From assembly GCF_014235845.1 (NCBI RefSeq), contig NZ_JACJUQ010000002.1, positions 248,001 through 312,000 of the forward strand: a stretch of 64,000 bases of DNA. The letters run 5' to 3'. The number at the start of each line of letters is the position of its first letter. Positions within the stretch are counted from its first letter, which is position 1. This DNA comes from Pontivivens nitratireducens (GTDB lineage: Bacteria; Pseudomonadota; Alphaproteobacteria; Rhodobacterales; Rhodobacteraceae). The notes below the pieces were generated by a model that was not told the DNA's origin, did not search any database, and saw only the letters and a list, made by a program, of their open reading frames with translations. This document shows positions 27,302 to 35,271 of this stretch, piece by piece. Made by a program: the position numbers and the translations under genes.

Positions 27302-28039
27302 ATGTTCGATCTGACCGGCAAGACCGCCCTCGTCACGGGGGCATCGGGTGGCATCGGCGGCGCCATCGCCACGGCCCTGCACAGCGCCGGTGCGACCGTT
27401 GGGCTGAGCGGCACGCGCGAGGCACCGTTGCAGGCGCTGGCAACCACGCTGGGCGATCGGGCCCACGTCCTGCCCTGCAACCTGTCCGAAGCGGTGGAGG
27501 TGGAGGCCCTGCCAAAGCAGGCCATCGCGGCGATGGGGTCGCTCGATATCCTGGTGAACAATGCGGGCATCACCGCCGACAACATCTTCATGCGCATGAC
27601 CGATTACGAATGGTCGCGGGTGATCGAGGTGAACCTGACCTCCACCATGCGGCTGTGCCGGGGCGTGATGCGCCCGATGATGAAATCGCGCTGGGGGCGG
27701 ATCATCAACATCACTTCCGTCGTCGGGGTGACCGGCAATGGCGGGCAGGTGAACTATGCCGCGTCCAAGGCCGGAATGATCGGTTTGACCAAATCCATCG
27801 CGCAGGAAGTCGCCTCACGCGGGATCACCGCGAACTGCGTCGCCCCCGGTTTCATCGAGACGGCGATGACCGACGCGCTCAACGAAAAGCAGAAGGACGG
27901 CATCCTGACCGCGATTCCCGCAGGTCGCATGGGCACGGGGGATGAAATCGCGTCGGCGGTCCTCTATCTTGCCAGTCAGGAGGCGGCCTACGTCACCGGA
28001 CAGACGCTGCACGTCAATGGCGGCATGGCAATGATCTAG
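27302..28039 (+). CDS. fabG: 3-oxoacyl-[ACP] reductase
   Basis: 245 residues. NADPH-dependent ketoreductase of fatty-acid elongation. [12 protein letters not shown] binds the cofactor; [14 protein letters not shown] is the FabG-type NNAG segment; the catalytic Ser, Tyr and Lys are in NITSVVG and YAASKAGM; the end HVNGGMAMI is typical. AAGGAG (27288-27293) sits before the ATG and overlaps the fabD 3' end. Confidence 0.96.
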   Translation: MFDLTGKTALVTGASGGIGGAIATALHSAGATVGLSGTREAPLQALATTLGDRAHVLPCNLSEAVEVEALPKQAIAAMGSLDILVNNAGITADNIFMRMTDYEWSRVIEVNLTSTMRLCRGVMRPMMKSRWGRIINITSVVGVTGNGGQVNYAASKAGMIGLTKSIAQEVASRGITANCVAPGFIETAMTDALNEKQKDGILTAIPAGRMGTGDEIASAVLYLASQEAAYVTGQTLHVNGGMAMI

Positions 28040-28067
28040 GCCGATTTCGCAAGCCGTGCGAAAGCGT

Positions 28068-28095
28068 TTGCGCAACCCAACGGGTGTGCTATAGC
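28068..28095 (+). promoter_or_regulatory. Predicted promoter of acpP
   Basis: TTGCGC (28068-28073), a 16-base spacer and TATAGC (28090-28095) stand about 156 bases before the acpP ATG. acpP is normally made in excess of the enzymes around it, so its own promoter is expected. The long leader in between has no recognisable ORF. Confidence 0.5.
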
Positions 28096-28251
28096 GCGCC
28101 GCACACGGGCCGACGCCAGCCGCGCACATCATCGTGCCGGATTGTCATGTGGGCCATTTTCCGTTACGGCGGAACCATCGCCCGGTCACATAGTGAACGG
28201 GTATCAGAGCGGACGGGCCCAGCCCGCCGACCCGAAACGAGGAAGAGACAT

Positions 28252-28485
28252 ATGAGCGACATTGCAGATCGCGTGAAGAAGATCGTCGTCGAGCACCTGA
28301 GCGTCGAAGAGGAAAAAGTGACCGAGAACGCGTCGTTCATCGACGACCTCGGCGCGGACAGCCTCGACACAGTCGAGCTGGTCATGGCCTTCGAGGAAGA
28401 GTTCGGAATCGAAATCCCCGACGACGCCGCCGAGACGATCCAGACGTTCGGCGACGCAGTCAGCTTCATCAAGGGCGCGCAGTAA
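28252..28485 (+). CDS. acpP: Acyl carrier protein
   Basis: 77 residues, strongly acidic. Ser37 in [14 protein letters not shown] is the phosphopantetheine attachment site. It carries acyl chains through the Fab enzymes encoded on both sides. ACGAGGAAGAG lies just before the ATG. An intrinsic terminator follows, so it is not automatically cotranscribed with fabF. Confidence 0.98.
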   Translation: MSDIADRVKKIVVEHLSVEEEKVTENASFIDDLGADSLDTVELVMAFEEEFGIEIPDDAAETIQTFGDAVSFIKGAQ

Positions 28486-28513
28486 CCCGCGACCGCCTGA
28501 TGGCTTTTGAAAG

Positions 28514-28547
28514 GCGCGTTCCCCGAAAGGGGGGCGCGCTTTTTTTA
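28514..28547 (+). terminator. Intrinsic terminator of acpP
   Basis: An 11-bp stem (GCGCGTTCCCC / GGGGGGCGCGC with two G-T pairs) closed by a GAAA tetraloop is followed by an almost pure T run. It begins 28 bases after the acpP stop and is the clearest terminator in the window. Confidence 0.93.
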
Positions 28548-28568
28548 TTGTGTGTTTTCGTTTCAGTG

Positions 28569-28602
28569 CCTCCGGCAGGGATATTTTAAGACAGAAGAAA
28601 GG
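28569..28602 (+). repeat. Interspersed repeat, copy A
   Basis: Begins CCTCCGGCAGGGATATTT and continues through GACAGAAGA. It matches copy B at 29333-29365 (opposite strand) at 26 of the first 30 positions, and partly copy C at 33785-33813. Together A and B flank the gene at 28683 as inverted copies. Comparable intergenic motifs are, to my recollection, common in Rhodobacteraceae genomes. Confidence 0.7.
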
Positions 28603-28682
28603 TTTGGGCGCTAGTCAGGGCGGGCGGTACAGGCGGGGACGCCGATGGCCGTGACAGGAGACGGCGTTCCGTCTGGCCGGGG

Positions 28683-29252
28683 CTACGGTGTGCGCCGGGC
28701 GGGACGTTGCCGCCGTTCGTGGTACGCCGGATTGCGGGAGATCGAGAGAAAGGTCTCAGGTCTGCCTATAGCTTGTCCGCCACGGTACAGGAGGATCCCC
28801 CAACGGCGGGGATCGCCCGATGGATGGCTCATCCAGGCGCGATATAATTCCCAGCCTTCGGGTGCGTCCACGTCGTGATGGGACAGCTGGGGAAAGACCT
28901 CAATGGTATGCGCCGCAGCAGTGGCCGCGAATCTGTCGCGGTTCGCAATCGAAAGCGGGTTGAGCACATCGCTTACGCTGCATCCGAGATCAGAAACGGT
29001 TGCTGACATGCCGGTTGGCCTGTCGATCCACGTCGGTCCCAGTTCGGAGATCGTGAAGTCGAACTTGTTTTGAAGGAAGGGCGGACGCGCGCCGTTGCTG
29101 ACAGGAATGCAGATCTCGCGAAACAGATCGAGCGCCACCAATACCGGATCGTCCTGATACTCCTTCTGACCGCTCAGCATGGCACCAAGTGTGAAACCGC
29201 CAAGGATTGCGGCAAGGATTGTCACGCTCAGGATCAGGGGACGTCTGCGCAT
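28683..29252 (-). CDS. Hypothetical membrane-anchored protein
   Basis: 189 residues. One N-terminal hydrophobic helix (ILSVTILAAILGGFTLGAML) serves as anchor or uncleaved signal, and the rest is soluble with two cysteines (EICIPVSN, LGCSVSD). No family is recognised. It runs opposite to the fab genes and separates acpP from fabF. The flanks carry inverted copies of a 30-base repeat. Confidence 0.65.
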   Translation of the reverse strand: MRRRPLILSVTILAAILGGFTLGAMLSGQKEYQDDPVLVALDLFREICIPVSNGARPPFLQNKFDFTISELGPTWIDRPTGMSATVSDLGCSVSDVLNPLSIANRDRFAATAAAHTIEVFPQLSHHDVDAPEGWELYRAWMSHPSGDPRRWGILLYRGGQAIGRPETFLSISRNPAYHERRQRPARRTP

Positions 29253-29332
29253 GGCTGGGCCTCGATATCGCTCTCGGACTATGTCGAAGTTAGCTGGCGG
29301 TGCCGGGGCCGTCCAGATCGCGGCGCTGCGCC

Positions 29333-29365
29333 TGATCTTCTGTCCCGAAATATCCCCGCCGGAGG
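29333..29365 (-). repeat. Interspersed repeat, copy B
   Basis: On the minus strand it reads CCTCCGGCGGGGATATTT and continues through GACAGAAGA. It is the inverted counterpart of copy A and lies between the hypothetical gene and fabF. Confidence 0.7.
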
Positions 29366-29455
29366 CGCATGTCGCTGTCGCGCGTATCCGTCCCTTGTCG
29401 CACCCCCCCTTTGAACGCTATATCCTCCCTCAACAAAACGATGAGGAGAGCGGGC

Positions 29456-30712
29456 ATGCGGCGAGTGGTTGTGACCGGGCTGGGAATGGTGACGCCCTTG
29501 GCCTGCGGGGTCGAGGAAACGTGGAGCCGTCTGTTGGACGGTCAGTCGGGCGCCGGTCCGATCACCAAGTTCGACGCGGAAAATCTGGCGACGAAGATCG
29601 CGTGCGAAGTGCCCAAGGGCGATGGCAGCGACGGCTCGTTCAACCCCGATGACTGGATGTCGCCCAAGGATGCGCGCAAGGTCGATACCTTCATCCTGTT
29701 CGCGATGGCCGCCGCCACGCAGGCGGTCGAGGATTCGGGCTGGACGCCGGAAGACGTCGAAGGGCAGAACCGCACCGGCGTGATGATCGGTTCGGGCATC
29801 GGCGGGTTGGAGAGCATTGCGCAGACCACGCTGTTGCTCAAGGAAAAGGGCCCGCGACGGGTTTCTCCGTTCTTCATCCCCGGCAGTCTGATCAACCTGT
29901 GCTCCGGCCAGGTCAGCATCAAATACGGCTTCATGGGGCCGAACCACGCCGTTGTGACCGCGTGTTCGACAGGCGCGCACGCCATTGGGGATGCATCGCG
30001 GCTGATCCAGTTTGGCGATGCGGACGTGATGGTCGCGGGCGGCGCGGAAAGTGCGATCTGCGAGTTGGGGATCGCCGGTTTCAATGCCTGCAAGGCGCTG
30101 AGCACAGGTTACAACGACACTCCCGAAAAGGCTTCGCGTCCCTATGACAAGGACCGCGACGGTTTCGTGATGGGTGAGGGCGCTGGCGTCGTCGTGTTGG
30201 AGGAATACGAGCACGCGGTGGCGCGGGGGGCCAAGATCTACGCCGAGGTGGTGGGATACGGCCTGTCGGGCGATGCGTATCATATCACTGCGCCGGCTGA
30301 CGATGGCGACGGGGCCTACCGCTCGATGAGTGCGGCGATCGAGCGGGCGGGCCTGACGCCTGCCGATGTGGACTATATCAACGCGCACGGCACCTCGACC
30401 ATGGCGGACACGATCGAATTGGGCGCTGTGGAGCGTTTGCTGGGCGATGCGGCAGCAGAGGCGACCATGTCCTCGACGAAATCCGCGACCGGGCATCTGT
30501 TGGGCGCGGCGGGCGCGATCGAGGCGATCTTCGCGATCCTCGCGATCCGCGATCAGGTGGCGCCGCCAACGATCAATCTGGACAATCCGGCGGTGGAAAC
30601 GGCGCTGGACCTCGCGCCGAACGCGAAACGGGAGCGCAAGATCGATGTGGCCCTGAGCAACTCCTTCGGGTTCGGCGGCACCAATGCCTCCGTCCTGTTT
30701 CGCAAGGTCTGA
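29456..30712 (+). CDS. fabF: 3-oxoacyl-[ACP] synthase II (KAS II)
   Basis: 418 residues. Condenses malonyl-ACP with acyl-ACP. The catalytic triad is visible: Cys170 in VVTACSTGAHAIG, His in NAHGTSTMADTIE and His in KSATGHLLGAAGA. RRVVVTGLGMVTPLACG is the classical start, and GAGGAGAG stands seven bases before the ATG at 29456. mltG follows after six bases. Confidence 0.97.
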   Translation: MRRVVVTGLGMVTPLACGVEETWSRLLDGQSGAGPITKFDAENLATKIACEVPKGDGSDGSFNPDDWMSPKDARKVDTFILFAMAAATQAVEDSGWTPEDVEGQNRTGVMIGSGIGGLESIAQTTLLLKEKGPRRVSPFFIPGSLINLCSGQVSIKYGFMGPNHAVVTACSTGAHAIGDASRLIQFGDADVMVAGGAESAICELGIAGFNACKALSTGYNDTPEKASRPYDKDRDGFVMGEGAGVVVLEEYEHAVARGAKIYAEVVGYGLSGDAYHITAPADDGDGAYRSMSAAIERAGLTPADVDYINAHGTSTMADTIELGAVERLLGDAAAEATMSSTKSATGHLLGAAGAIEAIFAILAIRDQVAPPTINLDNPAVETALDLAPNAKRERKIDVALSNSFGFGGTNASVLFRKV

Positions 30713-30718
30713 AGGATC

Positions 30719-31879
30719 ATGATGCGTTCCGTCGTCTCGAATCTGCTCACTTTCCTGATCGTGGCGCTCGTCATTGTGGCGGGCGCGATCTTCTGGGGGC
30801 AGCGGACATTTGTCGCGCAGGGGCCGCTGGAGCAGGCGATCTGTCTGCGTGTGGCGCCCGGCGATTCGGTGGCTGTGGTCGCGCAGCGGCTGGAGGACGA
30901 GGACGCGATCGTCAGCCCCGGGCTGTTTCGCATCGGCTCGAACTACACGGGCCGGACGGAGGACCTGAAATTCGGCAACTATCTGGTGCCCGCAGGGGCC
31001 ACGATGGACGAAATCCTCGATACCGTGACGCAGGGCGGGGCCAGCACCTGCGGGGCTGAGATCAACTTTCGCGTCGGCGTGACGTCGATCAGCGTTGTCG
31101 CGCGGGAGCTGAACCCCACCACCGGTCGCTACGAGGAGGTCGCGGAATACGACCCCACCGCCGAGGAAGTGGTCATTCCTGAAGAATTCACCGCCCTGGT
31201 TGAGGGTGACGCCGTGCCGCGCTACCGCATCACGCTGGCCGAGGGTGTGACCAGCTGGCAGGTTCGCGATGCGCTGCAACGGGTCGATATCCTGTCCGGT
31301 GAGATCGCGCAGGTGCCGGCTGAAGGCTCGCTGAACCCCAACAGCTATGAGGTCAGCCCCGGGGATACGCGCGCATCTGTGATCGAGCGGATGCAGCGGG
31401 CGCAGGAGGATATTCTGGCCGCCGCCTGGGCGGAGCGGGACGAGGACGTGCCGGTCGAGAGCCCGGAGGAGCTGTTGATCCTCGCATCCCTGATCGAAAA
31501 GGAAACCGGGGTCGCGGCGGAGCGGGCGCAGGTCGCGTCGGTCTTCGTCAATCGGCTGCGTCAGGGCATGCGCTTGCAGACCGATCCGACGGTGATCTAC
31601 GGCATCACGAATGGTGAGGGGGTGCTGGGTCGCGGGCTGCGGCGCAGTGAGCTGGATGCCTCGACACCATACAACACCTACGTCATCGACGCCCTGCCGC
31701 CGACGCCCATCGCGAATCCGGGGCGTGAGGCGATCATGGCGGCGGCCCAGCCGGACGAGACGCCGTATATCTACTTCGTCGCGGATGGAACCGGGGGCCA
31801 TGCCTTTGCCGAGACGCTGGAAGAGCACAACGCGAATGTCGCCAGGTGGCGTGAGATCGAGGCGCAGCGCAACCAGTAG
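30719..31879 (+). CDS. mltG: Endolytic murein transglycosylase MltG
   Basis: 386 residues. An inner-membrane lytic transglycosylase that ends glycan-strand growth. There is one N-terminal membrane helix (LTFLIVALVIVAGAIFW), then a LysM-like part (AICLRVAPGDSVAVVAQRL) and the catalytic YceG domain with the Glu in LASLIEKETGVAAERAQVA and QTDPTVIYGI. The fabF-mltG order is widespread. A terminator at 31899 closes the unit before the GTA. Confidence 0.94.
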   Translation: MMRSVVSNLLTFLIVALVIVAGAIFWGQRTFVAQGPLEQAICLRVAPGDSVAVVAQRLEDEDAIVSPGLFRIGSNYTGRTEDLKFGNYLVPAGATMDEILDTVTQGGASTCGAEINFRVGVTSISVVARELNPTTGRYEEVAEYDPTAEEVVIPEEFTALVEGDAVPRYRITLAEGVTSWQVRDALQRVDILSGEIAQVPAEGSLNPNSYEVSPGDTRASVIERMQRAQEDILAAAWAERDEDVPVESPEELLILASLIEKETGVAAERAQVASVFVNRLRQGMRLQTDPTVIYGITNGEGVLGRGLRRSELDASTPYNTYVIDALPPTPIANPGREAIMAAAQPDETPYIYFVADGTGGHAFAETLEEHNANVARWREIEAQRNQ

Positions 31880-31898
31880 GCAGATTCGGTCGAGATTC

Positions 31899-31930
31899 GG
31901 GGTGCGGGCCATATGGCGCGCGCCCCTTTT
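31899..31930 (+). terminator. Intrinsic terminator after mltG
   Basis: A long interrupted hairpin: GGGGTGCG pairs with CGCGCCCC (one G-T), then inner GCC-ATAT-GGC, followed by TTTT. It begins 20 bases after the mltG stop and insulates the GTA leader from the fab-mltG transcript. Confidence 0.78.
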
Positions 31931-31947
31931 CTTTGCGAGGAGGGTAA

Positions 31948-32023
31948 AAGGTTAACGTTTCGGATGATTGAATCCTATATATACATGATATTCTCAGATA
32001 AGAACGTTAACGTAAAGGTTAAC
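31948..32023. promoter_or_regulatory. Cluster of three GTTAAC sites upstream of the GTA
   Basis: GTTAAC occurs at 31951-31956, 32006-32011 and 32018-32023. The middle one is the core of a perfect 10-bp palindrome ACGTTAACGT (32004-32013). All lie in an A+T-rich stretch directly before the predicted GTA promoter. They look like operator sites for a dimeric regulator; which one is unknown. Confidence 0.5.
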
Positions 32024-32047
32024 AGTAAGTAAAAATGCATTTTTTGG

Positions 32048-32076
32048 TTGACCTATCGAACGGTCTCAGGCATAAC
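32048..32076 (+). promoter_or_regulatory. Predicted promoter of the GTA cluster
   Basis: TTGACC (32048-32053), a 17-base spacer and CATAAC (32071-32076). Initiation near 32083 would give a leader of about 80 bases to g1. It is the only consensus-like promoter seen in the mltG-g1 gap. Confidence 0.5.
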
Positions 32077-32102
32077 TTGTTGCAAGCTGAAATAAGTGGG
32101 TA

Positions 32103-32135
32103 AGCGGCACGGGCAACCGGGGCCGCTTTTTATTT
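32103..32135 (+). terminator. Leader terminator/attenuator before GTA g1
   Basis: AGCGGC (32103-32108) pairs with GCCGCT (32122-32127), with an inner CGG/CCG helix, and is followed by a T-rich run. It sits between the predicted promoter and the g1 start, so transcripts would stop after about 50 bases unless they read through. Confidence 0.7.
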
Positions 32136-32162
32136 TCGCCAATAGCAGCGGTAATTTTATTC

Positions 32163-32513
32163 ATGACATTTGAAATCGAAGACCAGCCGGGCGGGCCCGG
32201 GTGGAAGGTCGAGTGCGCCCGGATCGTATATCAATCGGTCGGGCGCGCTTTGAAGTGCCGCATTCTGCAACTCGAAGGGTCCGAGCCCGACGATAAAGCG
32301 GCCAAGGTGATTGCCGACGAGGTGCGCACGCACCGTAAGGCCCTCTTGCAACTCATGGAATATGAGGCTGAATTCGATGAACGCTATTCGACAGACGGAA
32401 CCGGAGCGGCAGCACCGCTCGACCTCGACGCCGCTAGAGATGAGCTTCGTGCGCGAATTTCTAAGCTGCGCCAGCGACGCGGAGATCGAGGAGCTTCTGG
32501 ACGGGCTGAGTGA
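32163..32513 (+). CDS. GTA protein g1, small terminase subunit
   Basis: 116 residues, the first gene of the GTA cluster. In R. capsulatus g1 is the TerS that recruits TerL to DNA for packaging of random genomic fragments. This ORF has the expected position and size, with helical sequence (ADEVRTHRKALLQLMEYEAE) suited to oligomerisation. No good ribosome site precedes the ATG, hinting at weak translation. terL starts inside it. Confidence 0.8.
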   Translation: MTFEIEDQPGGPGWKVECARIVYQSVGRALKCRILQLEGSEPDDKAAKVIADEVRTHRKALLQLMEYEAEFDERYSTDGTGAAAPLDLDAARDELRARISKLRQRRGDRGASGRAE

Positions 32514-33780
32514 AAACGCCCTGCGCTCGATCAGCTATCTGTTCGAGCTTTGGGCCATCGAGGGCCATCAGGTCGCCCCTGAAGGGGACTGGAACACCTG
32601 GATGATCATGGGCGGACGTGGGGCGGGCAAGACCCGCGCCGGGGCCGAGTGGGTGCGCGGTCTGGTCGAGGGGCCAACACCGGAGGCGCCGGGTGCGTGC
32701 CGCCGGATCGCCCTGATCGGTGAGACCTACGACCAGGCGCGCGATGTGATGGTTCTGGGCGACAGCGGGCTGATCGCCTGCTGCCCCCCCGACCGCAAGC
32801 CGCGCTGGATCGCGTCACGCCGGGTTCTGGTCTGGCCGAACGGAGCGGAGGCGCAGGTCTTCTCCGCCTCGGACCCAGAGGCGATGCGCGGCCCGCAATT
32901 CGACGGGGCCTGGTGCGACGAGCTTGCCAAGTGGAAAAAGGGTCAACACGCCTGGGACATGCTGCAATTCGCGCTGCGACTGGGCGATGATCCGCGCTGC
33001 GTGGTGACAACGACGCCCGCGCCGGGGGCCTTGTTTGAGGAGGTTCTGGGCGAGGAGGGAACCGTGGTCACGCAGGCCGCAACCTCGGCCAACACGGCGA
33101 ATTTGGCGCCGGGATTTCTGAAGGCGGTGACGAAGCGGTATGGCGGCACCGCGCTGGGACGGCAGGAGCTGGACGGGGAGCTGATCAAGGATCTGCCCGG
33201 TGCATTGTGGCCCCGCGACCGGATCGAGGCAGCGCGGGTGCCTGAAACGCCCGAGTTGGAGCGGATCGTCGTCGCGGTGGACCCGCCGGTCACGGGTCGC
33301 GAGGATTCGGACGCGTGCGGCATCGTCGTTGCGGGTCTGCACCGTCAGGGGGACAGCTGGAAGGCGGTCATCCTTGCGGATCTGAGCGTGGAGGCGGCCT
33401 CGCCCCTGACCTGGGCGAAGGCGGCGATTGCGGCGCGTGACGACTGGAGCGCCGACCGGGTGGTCGCGGAGGTCAACCAGGGCGGCGATCTGGTCGAGAA
33501 CCTGCTGCGGCAGGTGGATCGGAACGTCAGTTATCGCGGTGTCCATGCCAGCCGGTCCAAGCAGGCGCGGGCGGAGCCGGTGGCCGCGCTCTATGAACAA
33601 GGGCGGGTGCTGCATGCGGGCAGCTTCCCCGCACTGGAGGACGAGATGGCGGCAATGCTGCGCTCGGGCTATTCGGGGCGTGGATCGCCGGACCGGCTGG
33701 ACGCGCTGGTCTGGGCCGTGACGGACCTGATGCAGGATGCGGAGGCGGTCGTGAACCGCCCGCAGGTGCGCGGGTTGTAG
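32440..33780 (+). CDS. GTA protein g2, large terminase subunit
   Basis: 446 residues from the ATG at 32440; an ATG at 32377 with GAGG upstream would add 21 residues. DNA-packaging ATPase and nuclease. Walker A is MGGRGAGKTRAGAEW, the Walker B acidic pair is in FDGAWCDELAKWK, and the nuclease part begins with the metal-binding Asp in VVAVDPPVTGREDSD. It overlaps g1 by 74 bases, so translation of the two is tied together. Confidence 0.93.
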   Translation: MSFVREFLSCASDAEIEELLDGLSENALRSISYLFELWAIEGHQVAPEGDWNTWMIMGGRGAGKTRAGAEWVRGLVEGPTPEAPGACRRIALIGETYDQARDVMVLGDSGLIACCPPDRKPRWIASRRVLVWPNGAEAQVFSASDPEAMRGPQFDGAWCDELAKWKKGQHAWDMLQFALRLGDDPRCVVTTTPAPGALFEEVLGEEGTVVTQAATSANTANLAPGFLKAVTKRYGGTALGRQELDGELIKDLPGALWPRDRIEAARVPETPELERIVVAVDPPVTGREDSDACGIVVAGLHRQGDSWKAVILADLSVEAASPLTWAKAAIAARDDWSADRVVAEVNQGGDLVENLLRQVDRNVSYRGVHASRSKQARAEPVAALYEQGRVLHAGSFPALEDEMAAMLRSGYSGRGSPDRLDALVWAVTDLMQDAEAVVNRPQVRGL

Positions 33781-33784
33781 GGTT

Positions 33785-33813
33785 TCATGGATATTTGAAG
33801 ACAGAAGAAAAGG
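33785..33813 (+). repeat. Interspersed repeat, copy C (partial)
   Basis: GGATATTTGAAGACAGAAGA matches the second half of copies A and B. It lies between the terL stop and the terminator at 33812, inside the GTA cluster. Confidence 0.6.
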
Positions 33814-33833
33814 GGGCCTGCGGGCTCCCTTTT
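33812..33833 (+). terminator. Terminator inside the GTA cluster, after terL
   Basis: GGGGGCC (33812-33818) pairs with GGCTCCC (33823-33829) around a TGCG loop, with AAAA before and TTTT after the stem. It lies in the 82-base gap between g2 and the portal gene. Confidence 0.75.
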
Positions 33834-33862
33834 CGTTTACCGGATTTTTACGGGAGAAAGCG

Positions 33863-34999
33863 ATGCTGGGTTTGTTCAAGAGGGAAGCCCCCGAGGTCAA
33901 GGCGAGTGCCGCCGGCCCCATGGTGGCGTTTCACGGCGCGGGCCGCGCGATGTGGAGCGGGCGCGACGGGGCGACGATGACACGGGTCGGGTTCACCTCG
34001 AACCCGGTCGGGTTTCGCTGTGTGAAGCTGATCGCGGAGGCGGCTGCCGCCGTGCCCATGGTGCTGTCCGATGCGGAGCGGCGCTATGACGTGCATCCCG
34101 TGCTCGACCTGTTGGCGCGGCCTAATGGCGGGCAGGGTGCGGGAGAACTGTTCGAGGCGTTCTACGGCCAGCTTCTGCTCAGCGGTAACGGATACATGGA
34201 GGCGGTGGCCGGCGCGGACGTTCCGATGGAGCTGCATGTCGTGCGGTCCGACCGGATGCGGGTCGTGCCGGGGCGCGACGGGTGGCCGGTCGGGTATGAC
34301 TACACCGTTGGGGCCAAGAAACACCGGTTCGCGGCGGATGCGATCTGCCATGTGCGGGGCTGGCATCCGACGGATGATCATTATGGCCTGAGCCCGATGC
34401 AGGCAGCCGCGACGGCGGTGGATGTGCACAACGCGGCCTCGAAATGGTCGAAGGCGCTGCTGGACAACGCGGCGCGGCCCTCGGGTGCGATCGTCTATCG
34501 CTCCGCCGAGGGGGCCGGGGTGTTGGGCGCGGATCAGTATGATCGGCTCAAGAACGAACTGGAGGGACAACATCAGGGTGCGGCGAATGCCGGGCGGCCG
34601 ATGTTGCTGGAAGGGGGGCTGGATTGGAAGCCGATGGGATTCTCCCCCTCCGACATGGAATTCCAGAAGACCAAGGAGGCGGCGGCGCGGGAGATCGCGC
34701 TGGCCTTCGGGGTGCCGCCGATGCTGCTGGGCCTGCCGGGTGACGCGACCTATGCGAACTATGCCGAGGCGAACCGTGCATTCTATCGCCTGACGGTTCT
34801 GCCGCTGGTGAGCAAGGTCACCGGCGCGTTGAGCCAGTGGTTGCCCGGCATGGGCGGTACGCAGTTGAAACCCGACCTGGACGGCGTGCCGGCCTTGGCG
34901 TTGGAGCGTGAAGCACAGTGGCGCAGGGTCGCGGAGGCGGACTTTCTGAGCGAGGACGAAAAGCGTGCTCTGCTCGGACTGCCGCCGCGTGCGGTTTGA
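33863..34999 (+). CDS. GTA protein g3, portal protein
   Basis: 378 residues of the HK97-type portal family. It forms the dodecameric ring through which DNA enters the head. Recognisable stretches: FTSNPVGFRCVKLIAEAAAA near the N-terminus, LLSGNGYMEAV, and FQKTKEAAAREIALAFGVPP with MLLGLPGD in the stem region. GGGAGAAAG precedes the ATG. The stop overlaps the TTG start of g3.5. Confidence 0.93.
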   Translation: MLGLFKREAPEVKASAAGPMVAFHGAGRAMWSGRDGATMTRVGFTSNPVGFRCVKLIAEAAAAVPMVLSDAERRYDVHPVLDLLARPNGGQGAGELFEAFYGQLLLSGNGYMEAVAGADVPMELHVVRSDRMRVVPGRDGWPVGYDYTVGAKKHRFAADAICHVRGWHPTDDHYGLSPMQAAATAVDVHNAASKWSKALLDNAARPSGAIVYRSAEGAGVLGADQYDRLKNELEGQHQGAANAGRPMLLEGGLDWKPMGFSPSDMEFQKTKEAAAREIALAFGVPPMLLGLPGDATYANYAEANRAFYRLTVLPLVSKVTGALSQWLPGMGGTQLKPDLDGVPALALEREAQWRRVAEADFLSEDEKRALLGLPPRAV

Positions 35000-35241
35000 C
35001 GGCGCGCGCGGCAGGCTCGCGCTATCTGTATGAACCGTTCGACGCGACGAGCGCGCGGGTCGAAACGCTGGAACGTGTGAGCGAGGAACGCTGGCTGGCG
35101 CTGGAGCGGCGGCTGGGCGGGATCGAGGCGCTGCTGGACCGGATGGAACGGCGCATGTGGATGGCCGTCTATGGCGTGGCCGGAACGGTGGCGGCGCAGG
35201 GTCTGTTTCTGGTGGTGACAGGTGAGCTGAGCATCGCCTGA
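34996..35241 (+). CDS. GTA protein g3.5, head formation protein
   Basis: 81 residues from a TTG at 34996 that overlaps the portal stop (TTGA). The content matches the small protein found between portal and protease in R. capsulatus-type GTAs: YLYEPFDATSARVETLERV, an amphipathic helix (ERRLGGIEALLDRMERRMW) and a C-terminal hydrophobic helix (MAVYGVAGTVAAQGLFLVV). It is reported to be needed for head formation; the mechanism is unclear. Confidence 0.78.
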   Translation: MTARAAGSRYLYEPFDATSARVETLERVSEERWLALERRLGGIEALLDRMERRMWMAVYGVAGTVAAQGLFLVVTGELSIA

Positions 35242-35271
35242 CAACCAATTGTTTTACAAAGGAGAGTGCGG

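Noticed and set aside
29279-31912. 877-codon minus-strand open frame opposite fabF and mltG
   Set aside because: It is the antisense shadow of two well-conserved genes in G+C-rich DNA; composition is His/Arg/Asp-rich with no recognisable domain and no ribosome site.
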